Below are positions 56,421-64,000 of a DNA stretch of 64,000 nt, one piece after another (positions within the stretch are counted from its first letter, which is position 1; each line of letters opens with the position of its first letter). The notes beneath the pieces are model-generated. The model saw only the letters and a list, made by a program, of their open reading frames with translations. It made no database searches and had not been told where the DNA came from. Origin of the DNA: Myxocyprinus asiaticus (Eukaryota > Chordata > Actinopteri > Cypriniformes > Catostomidae). Where the stretch lies: the NCBI RefSeq assembly GCF_019703515.2, contig NC_059368.1, positions 33,320,735-33,384,734 of the forward strand, read 5' to 3'. The translations under genes and the position numbers were made by a program.

Positions 56421-57171
56421 AATTAGTATACTATAAGTAAATAATAATAGCCCAAAGGATCTAACAGATAAGTAATCTAAAGACTGTTTATATTCATCAT
56501 AAAACCCATGTAAATGTATCTATACACATGTTCTGTTGCTGTGATATAAATCTCATGTGGCGCCAAGCCATGATCCGAAGATCAATTTGCCTCATTGAAA
56601 GGGTCAGTTCACCCAAAAAAGAAAATTCTCTAATCGTTTACTCACCCTCATACCATCCAAGATGTGTATGGCTTGCTTTCTTCAGCTGAACACAAACAAC
56701 GGTTTTTAGAATAAAATCTCTGTAGGTCATCACAATGCAAGTGAATGGGTACCAAAATGTTTAAGCTCCAAAATGCACATAAAGGCAACAAAAAAGTTAT
56801 CCATATGACTCCAGTGGTTAAATTCAGAAGCGATATGATAGGTGTGGTGAGAAATAGATAAATATTGAAGTCATTGTTTTTTATTTATTTTTTTTACTAT
56901 AAATCCTCCTCCCTGCCAAGTAGGTGGTGATATGCAACAAGAATGTGAATTGCCAAAAGCAAAAGAAGATGAATGTGAAAGGGAAAGTGGAGACTGGTAG
57001 TAAAAAAAGACTTAAATATTGATCTGTTTCTTACCCACACTTATCACATCACTTCTGAAGATATGGATTAAACCACTGGTGTCATATGGATTACTTTTAT
57101 GCTGCCTTTGAGTGCTTTTGGAGCTACACAATTTTGGTTCCCATTCACTTGCATTGTGAGGACCTGCAGAG

Positions 57172-57180
<9 letters not shown>

Positions 57181-57231
<51 letters not shown>
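57181..57231. repeat. TA microsatellite
   Basis: About 25 TA units at the break point inside F1 copy 2. Confidence 0.95.
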
Positions 57232-57234
<3 letters not shown>

Positions 57235-58109
57235 CAGAGAGCAAACTAAAGTGACTGTAGCAAGGAAAATACTTTAAAATTTTCAACGTCAATGTTATTT
57301 AGTGGTGAAAATAAATAAATAAATAAGTAAAAAATAAACCTTGAGAGGAACCTGATCTCTGGCTTTACTATATCTGTTCGTAATCCAATATTATTTAGTG
57401 GCTTGAGCAAAAACCGATCGGCACACATAATGTTTTGGCCTCTTCACCCGTGTCACATTGCATGTAAACTTAACCTGCTTTATTACCGGCTTATAACATG
57501 TGCACAAGTGTTGTACTCATACCTGTTTACATTTCGACTTCAAAACAGAGAATAATATGTCTCATGTATTCGCGGGTTTCTTACATTGTCAGATATTTGT
57601 ATAAGCTTGTTTTTGTTACTTTGGAGCGTCTTGCTCAGTGTCTTGCTCCGTGTCATCTGGGAGAAGTGCAACTATGCTACTGCTGTGTTTCTGCATTGCA
57701 AATCCACCGTTTTGCGCAGTGATGTCGGCATAAATAAAACAACATGTTTGATGTACTGTAGCGCCGAGACATGACACCGTTGTTTGGCAAATTCGACACA
57801 CTGTAACACTACAATCCACTTGTCGTTTGCCATCTATCTTCTCACCTATGTACTGTAAAGGCTAATTTTACTTACAGGGCAACAGGCTTTGCCTAGTTCT
57901 TCTACAAATAATGACAAAATGCACTGAAGTTTTTGTTCTGCCAAGGTGTTCGTTTAGTGAGATTTCTCCTGTTCATGCACATCTCTGAAATTCTCAGAGC
58001 ACTTATGATTGGTTAAAACTATTCGTGAGTGTGGTTTAGACGTGACATTTTTTTATTTACAATCACACGTGCGAGCTGAGGAGTTGTTACCTAGGTTACT
58101 GTTGTTAAA

Positions 58110-58383
58110 ATGGATAACTCTGAAGCCCGTCTCTCAGATATTGTGTGGAAGTATACTTTTTTACATGATTTGCAACACAAACTCTACAAAGACAGCGTGG
58201 CCACGACAAATGAGTAGAGAGAGATTGGAGTTTTTAAAAGTGGAAGGGGCCGTGACAAGTTTAATAAAGCAAAGAAGAGACACAGCACTAAAAGCGGCGG
58301 TCCACGAAAATAAAAACCTGCATTATTGGCTTTACTTGTGGCTGGAACAGTACGCTAAATACCATGACATCACCCTAAACTAA
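58110..58383 (+). pseudogene. MADF-domain ORF remnant (Harbinger-associated?)
   Basis: From ATG 58110 the frame reads MDNSEARLSDIVWKYTFLHD and LQHKLYKDSVATTNE, then a TAG where relatives have Trp, then REIGVF. This is the start of a MADF (Myb/SANT-like) domain. An adjacent frame continues as EFLKVEGAVTSLIKQRRDTA to KYHDITLN and a stop at 58381-58383. PIF/Harbinger elements carry such a second ORF, and the nearby taaaccaggctta at about 58483 might be a terminal repeat. A host MADF gene fragment cannot be excluded. Confidence 0.5.
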
Positions 58384-58689
58384 CTAATTTTAAAACGACG
58401 TTGCGTGTAGTATAAACGCCGACTTCATTCACCTAGGGTGTTTTAGTTCGTCCAGGAGAAAAATGTTTGGCTTCTTCCAAAGTATAAACCAGGCTTAAGT
58501 GTGTTGCTCTGTTCTCCTGTGAGCGCTCAGCCCTGCCTCTCCGGGAGGAGTTCCGCAGCTCCCAGTGTTACGCTGCTTGGTTTTAATTACACTATAATTT
58601 GTTTATGTATTGTACAATACATATGGTAGTGAATCGTGAGCGTCGTATCGTACGATACAATACAATAAATATTTTGACACCCCAAATAT

Positions 58690-59201
58690 ATATATATATA
58701 TATAATACGTATTTAAAGTACAAATTGCCAGCTTTACGCTAAGCTAAAATGCTATTTCTAGCTATTTTACATGCACGTTACCAGGCATGATCATATTTTT
58801 GGATATATCATTGGATCATAATTTCTTTTTCTAGTAAGATCTTTGATATTAGGGCAAAAATCATATTCTTTATAATAATTTTTGTATTGCTTTCCTGTAA
58901 AACTATCTAAAAATCCTTAAAAAAAGATCAATTTGATTTATCTTGTTTTAGAAACAACACTACAGAAGATATTTAGGTTTTTCAGAGAATGTATTTTTAA
59001 CATGTATTTTGTCTTACTGTACTGGCAGAGTTTTTATAGTCAAAACAAGTGAAAAAATCTACCAGTGCTGAAGAAGTAATCCAAAGTATTTAGAATACGT
59101 TACTGACCTTGAATAATGAAATACATTACAAATTACATTTTACAGCATGCATTCTGTAATCTGTAGTGGAATACAATTCAAAAGTAACCATCCCAACCCT
59201 G
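58690..59201 (-). mobile_element. hAT MITE family H, truncated inverted copy (copy 4)
   Basis: The reverse complement of the family: it ends with tcccaaccctg at 59191-59201 and contains blocks such as agatctttgatattagggca and cagtgctgaagaagtaatcc. The other end is lost in an AT run near 58685-58703, and the segment next to it is shortened by a deletion. Confidence 0.82.
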
Positions 59202-59202
59202 T

Positions 59203-59362
<160 letters not shown>

Positions 59363-59746
59363 TGTGGCAGCGGGGCGTGGTCAAGCATATCTCCGGAGAG
59401 AGAGAAAGCGGTAAGGGCGCTTACACCTGAGTTAAATTATGTCTAACACATGTCTCTAATTTCAGTGAGCACAGGGAGACCGGCATAAATAGAGCCACAC
59501 AGCAGTTAGAGGAGGGAAAGAGCCTGGGCACGGACTGTGAAGCCAAGAGTTATTATTATTACAAATTTGAGAGTTTATTTTGTACTCTAGTACAAAATAA
59601 CTAGTTTGTGGATGTTTTTTAGACTGTGTTATCGAACAACGTAAAAGCCTTGAGAGTGTGTATGTGCTGCAGTGAGAAAAATAAAAACGCCTACCTGAAC
59701 CAGGAAATCTGCTTCTCGCCTCCTCCTTCCACTAAGAAGTGCTACA
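59363..59746 (+). mobile_element. Solo LTR, copy 2
   Basis: Starts TGTGGCAGCGGGGCGTGGTC, ends GTGCTACA, and is flanked by ATATA (59358-59362 and 59747-59751). That is a 5-bp duplication, although the AT-rich site weakens this evidence. Shares tccggagagagagaaagcgg and aaattatgtctaacac blocks with the LTR at 40184-40578. AATAAAAA near 59688 is a polyadenylation signal candidate. Confidence 0.82.
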
Positions 59747-61213
59747 ATATATTAATTTATGTTCAGTAGAAGAAAGACAGTCATACACATCTGGGATGGA
59801 ACGAGGGTGAGTAAATGATGAGATAATTTTTTTTGATGAGGCATCCCTTTAAGTGGACTTAAAAAAACCTGCCAAAATCTTTTATTTGTGAAGTGCACTA
59901 GTAAAATACGTTTCATTTTCATAGATTTTTAAATATACATATAATGTAGCTTTATTAGTCTGTTTATTCCTGTTTTTTTATAATCACCTGACCAGTCATT
60001 GGCTGTCAACTTATAGGACATCAACTTGTAGGGCGGATATTGAAATAAAATATTTATATAAAACATACATATACCAAAATTTAGATTAGGGGAAAAAGGT
60101 GTGTGCACATAGGTGGTTGTTTGCCATTTTCATTGTTGTCCTCCTCTGTCTGTGAAGTCAAAAAAAACAAAAAAAAAAAAAAAAATTGTATCAGTTTGAC
60201 ACCAAAAAAGAAAAATAATTTTGCTTTTCATTTTCCCTTTTGAGCACCACAGATTCAGCTTTAGGGCTGCAAGTAATGCCAGTGCGTCTTTGGAAAAAGC
60301 TATTCCATCAGACCTTGATTGAAAATCTTGAGTAGTCTATTTCATGCGCCCATGTCCTTGGTTTTCATCTTCAGAAGGTGCCTGCAGATGGATAGAGAAA
60401 ATCTGAGCAAAAAACACAATGTCTTGAGCGAGAGAAATCAATTCAAGCACAGACTGCTGTGATCTTAATATCAAACTTGGCAAGGATTCTTATCACACAA
60501 GCCATGAGGAGAGGTCATTTCAAACATAGCCTTACAAAGACGTAATATTGAAAATATTATGAAGGGAAAGTTTGAAAATGAACTTTATGTTGGCTTGACT
60601 GTCTTGTCTTTAAGATTTGTTAGACTTTTTTTTTTTTTTTTTCAGTTACAACACTGTGTGGAGCTTAAATGGAACCATCAAAATGCAAACCAAAGTAAAC
60701 AACGACAAACAATGTCACAAAGAAAGACAGATTAGGAGCACAAAGAAATGTTGATTATCTAAATGGTTTTCCACCCAATAGGCAAACATTTAGTATGGAA
60801 TCGTCATGGTGCTCATGTTGCTTTACCATTTGAAAGGAAAATCCCAAAATTTGTGAGCTGTGCCTGACAATTCTGAGGGGGAGAATTATTTAGTGAGGGA
60901 TGTGCATGCCATTTTAGGCAAATTTAGAAAATCTGAAGATATGACAATTGCAACACACCCTCATAAGGAAATGTCACTCTAACAAAGTTTTTCCTGTACC
61001 ACCATAATGTCACTCTGGTGCCATATTCAGCTCATTTCAGAGGTTTCCTTTATTTTACTCAAGAGGTGACATAGGTGAGTGCTTAGGGCGGCATTGCTTT
61101 GGGGCGCCGATCTACTGATCCAATTTTAACATGTATCCAACCTGTATCGAACAAAATGCGCTCTGTGCCTTCCAATAAGGTGTTGGTGCCCCCAACAGAA
61201 CGTAGACCGTGGT

Positions 61214-61307
61214 CACAATGGCATACTTTACAGACTACTCTTACTGTTTCTGTTATATCTGTGTTTGGCAAAAACAGTGAGAGAAGTATGGAAAGTATGC
61301 CATTGTG
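61214..61307. repeat. 16-bp perfect inverted repeat
   Basis: cacaatggcatacttt at 61214-61229 and its exact reverse complement at 61292-61307, extendable with mismatches to about 26 bp. It could be the pair of inner ends of a small DNA element. Confidence 0.8.
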
Positions 61308-62709
61308 AACACGGGCAAAGAGCGCTGGGCTTGTAAATTGGAGCGATGCCCAAAGCATGAAATAATCACCCTTTTGAGTCGGTTCTTCTCAATGAATTTG
61401 TCTAATGTGTGGGCTGAGTCTTTTGAAGCTCTTTGTCAGTAAAACGGTAACGGGATGCTTTAGAAGACAGAGAACAAAAACAATGCTAAATGAAGTAGAT
61501 ATTACAATTCATTGAAACAAAACCTGCATTCAATCGTTTGCCAGTGATGAAGAAGGTCATGTGCGAGTGCAGTGTGAATGATTGTCTACTGCAGGTAAAG
61601 AGATTTTTTTTTAAACTAAAAGTGTATCAAAATACTAGCATTACTTAAATTTACCAAACACAAAGTACCAAGCCAATACCATCCCACATAGCAAAGACAT
61701 GTGGCCCAGATTTTGCATGAAGCTGGCACAGCTGGCATTCATCCGGCACTGTCAGAAGGCATGTGAACCGAACATGGCCCGAGTATGGCAGATGTGGCAC
61801 TGTTTTTGGTGCGGCAAACGAGATGTGGGCCAAATGTTGTGAATAATATTTGGCCTAAATGTCAAATATAGAACTGTGGGCCACATACGTATTGCCGGTC
61901 TTGTCCCGAAATTAAAATGTAGTTTCAGATATTTTTGATTTAGGTGTCAGTATTTTCATACAGTCAGATTTGTAGCAAAATTAATTTAATGGTTTCAAGC
62001 TAATCCATCCATCAATCCAGCATCAATGTATACCACATCAAACTATCAACTTTAATTGTTTGAAGGTCTTATTTCATGCACAATTTTAGTCTATTTTCAC
62101 CTTTTTATAATGGTTGTGTTTGAAACCTATGTTAATGCTTTACATAACAAAGCCAAATGATATAAATTAAAGAATTATCTATGCCTTTAATTTACATCAT
62201 TGATCTTTTTCAGTGATTTTTTTTTTTTTTTTTCTGAATCATTTATTTACAGATTTATTAACTATTTCATATTGCTTTCCTTTGTGCTTGTATTGTCATT
62301 TTTTATTTCTGTTGTAAAAACAAACAAACAAACAAAAAACTGGTCTATGGTCAAAAAAACGCCTAAAAAGTGGGCATTAACGTTCCAACCTGTTACAGCA
62401 CTGTATGATGTCGGCTTCGTGTCAATAAAAATGACGTTTACAAGAGGTCAAAGGTAACTTCCTTAACTTTGTATTATGTATTTGCAGAGGACATGTCAAG
62501 CTTTCAAAAGAGGTTCACTGTCATGTGCTGAAATACTGTTTAAAAAAAAAAAAACAACAACAACAAAAAAAAAGTGTAGTATGGTGCCTTTTGTACTTGG
62601 AACAGATTAGCAATAACCAGAATGGCAACAATGATTTAATTTCGTCTGACTCTTATCCAAACAATTTACGTATCGACTTTTTAAAATGTATTAGTATTCA
62701 ATCAATGTA

Positions 62710-62860
62710 AGCCACGTCACTTCACTGTAACGTCACCCGAAAGAATATCCCGCCGATGGACGCTGGACGAGGCTGCTGACACGAGGAGACACTGCAGTGA
62801 ATTTTACAGTTGCCAAAAACACTTGCACTGAATAAAACAAGCAAAGTGGTAAGTGAAAAA
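62710..62860 (+). promoter_or_regulatory. Candidate promoter or non-coding first exon
   Basis: Two CGTCA half-sites (in cacgtcacttc and aacgtcacccg), a tcccgccga block and several CpGs stand out in CpG-poor surroundings. At about 62848 the sequence agtg is followed by gtaagtg, a good splice donor. This fits a 5' UTR exon of a gene extending beyond the window to the right, but no coding exon is visible, so it is only a candidate. Confidence 0.3.
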
Positions 62861-63744
62861 CATCCATTTAATCTATTTTTCAGTTAAATTTAGATGACAT
62901 CAGTGGTGATGTATTTCATGCCCTCATAGATTACCTTGAAATACTTTTTAAAAGTATGGTGGGCATTCTGCGCGGGCAACCGTCACATAAACACAAGCTT
63001 AATATTTTATTCTTAATCTATGTCAACCAAAGCGCTTTTTTGCTAGCTGAAAATGCCCGGCGCTCTTCTGAAAATGGCCAGTTGGGAGTACCTGAGCACT
63101 TTGGAGGTGCTGCATTTTTTTTTTTTTTTTTTACTCAGACACTTTGGTTGCTATGATACGGTACATCCGTGAAGTAATGTGCTGTACCTGCTGCTTTCAC
63201 AGATAGTTTTTAAACAAGTACTGAATATAAAAATGACGGCACAAGGTAGAGTACTCGCTCTGGCTCAATTTTAATTTCTTTATTGCTCTTCAGTCGTTGT
63301 ACAAGTAGGATGTGTCCCACCCCTCTGACAGTGACTATTCAACTGTTAGATTATTTGTCGTATAATCTAGTACGGTTCAACCTTTTCACCCCAGCACTCT
63401 CTTGTCCCCCATTTTTTTGGAACGTTTAACTGATAGTTATAATCGGTCAAAATTCTTAATGTCGGTTAATGGTTTACCAGTTTATTATTTTCATCCTTAT
63501 TTACCAAATTTCCTAAAACTGCTTGGCTAGTGACTAATTCTTGCTATGAATATTCACAAATCATGAAACATGATTATCAAGTAACCAATATGTGTGATCA
63601 AGCACAGAGTAAAAGCATTACGAAGATTATTATATATTCACATGCTGCTGGATATGATTATGCTTTTATTAAACAGTAAGTCTGTTGATAGTTGATAGTG
63701 TCACCTCTAATTTGTTTTTAGTTTATGATGATTAAAGTTTACTT

Positions 63745-64000
63745 AAAGGGATAGTTCACCTAAAAAGGAAAATTCTCATCATTTATTTACCCTCATGCCA
63801 TCCCATATGCGTATGACTTACTTTCATCTGCAGACACAAAGATTTTTATAAGAATATATCAGCTTTGTAAGTCCTTATAATGCAAGGGAATGGGTGCCAT
63901 GATTTTGAAGTAAAAAAAAAAAAAAATTAAATTAATATGTAAAGTGATTGATATGATTGCTTTAAGTGAGAAATGGATCAATATTTAAGTCCCTTTTTCA
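63745..64000. mobile_element. Fold-back MITE F1, copy 3, cut by window end
   Basis: Begins aaagggatagttcaccta and follows the left arm of F1 (tcatgccatcccatatg, aatgcaagggaatgggtgcc, gagaaatggatcaatattta) up to the window edge, with a poly-A insertion near 63911-63926. Confidence 0.82.

Larger units (their letters stand above)
59851..63744. other. Non-coding stretch
   Basis: A/T-rich sequence with poly-A/poly-T tracts (60170-60185, 60628-60643, 62217-62234, 63116-63132). Items noted inside it: an inverted repeat at 61214-61307, a block rich in tggcac and tggcc motifs at 61690-61880, and a locally CpG-richer segment at about 62710-62860 that might be a promoter. No protein-coding gene was supported. 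Confidence 0.45.

Overview
The window looks like nuclear DNA of a bony fish, most likely a cyprinid. This is inferred from the transposon set (Sleeping Beauty-type and other Tc1 elements, an L2-clade LINE, DIRS/Ngaro tyrosine-recombinase retroelements, PIF/Harbinger, TTAA-flanked THAP elements, tRNA-derived SINEs), long AT and CA microsatellites, and an A+T-rich background without operons. No host protein-coding gene, rRNA or functional tRNA could be supported. The window reads as a repeat-rich intergenic or intronic block, and nearly all real coding sequence belongs to mobile elements, most of them broken.

Layout. 1-3.8 kb: non-coding with microsatellites. 3.8-5.5 kb: non-autonomous hAT-like element. 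6.0-8.06 kb: Ty3/gypsy-type gag-CCHC-protease remnant joined directly to the RT tail and tyrosine recombinase of a Ngaro/DIRS-type element. 9.06-10.4 kb: possible terminal-inverted-repeat element. 11.5-13.8 kb: fold-back MITE (called F1 here) split by a complete but dead Tc1. 16.85 kb: small hAT MITE with a perfect 8-bp target duplication. 19.3-22.6 kb: nearly full-length L2-type LINE with broken frames. 23.1 kb: Tc1/mariner MITE. 24.75-26.33 kb: almost intact Tc1 with 200-bp IR/DR ends and a 328-codon transposase frame.

27.4-33.6 kb is a nest. A decayed DIRS-type element (family B) carries a truncated DIRS of a second family (family A) and a PIF/Harbinger fragment inside it, and a Sleeping Beauty-type Tc1 at its right end. 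35.15-35.56 kb: tRNA-derived SINE. 35.6-39.3 kb: DIRS-A copy 1, lacking gag and most of RT but keeping RNase H and the recombinase. 39.7-41.1 kb: Kolobok-like TTAA element with a THAP remnant, interrupted by a solo LTR. 43.25-44.24, 47.4-48.2, 56.2 and 58.7-59.2 kb: copies of one hAT MITE. 49.4-55.6 kb: DIRS-A copy 2, with gag, RT and RNase H but a gutted recombinase and a doubled right repeat. 56.6-59.85 kb: second F1 MITE, split at its TA microsatellite by about 2.5 kb that includes a MADF-domain remnant and a second solo LTR. 63.7 kb to the end: third F1 copy.

The three DIRS-A copies are differently deleted, and between them show every module of the family: inverted terminal repeats with promoter-like motifs, zinc-ribbon ORF1, gag, RT, RNase H, YR and the internal complementary region. 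Several recombinase, transposase and RT frames end at a TGA standing where related proteins have arginine, as expected from CpG methylation decay of CGA codons. I found no clearly new biological system. The most noteworthy objects are the gag-protease/YR chimera, the DIRS-A family with conserved octamer, CCAAT and TATA signals, and the near-intact Tc1.
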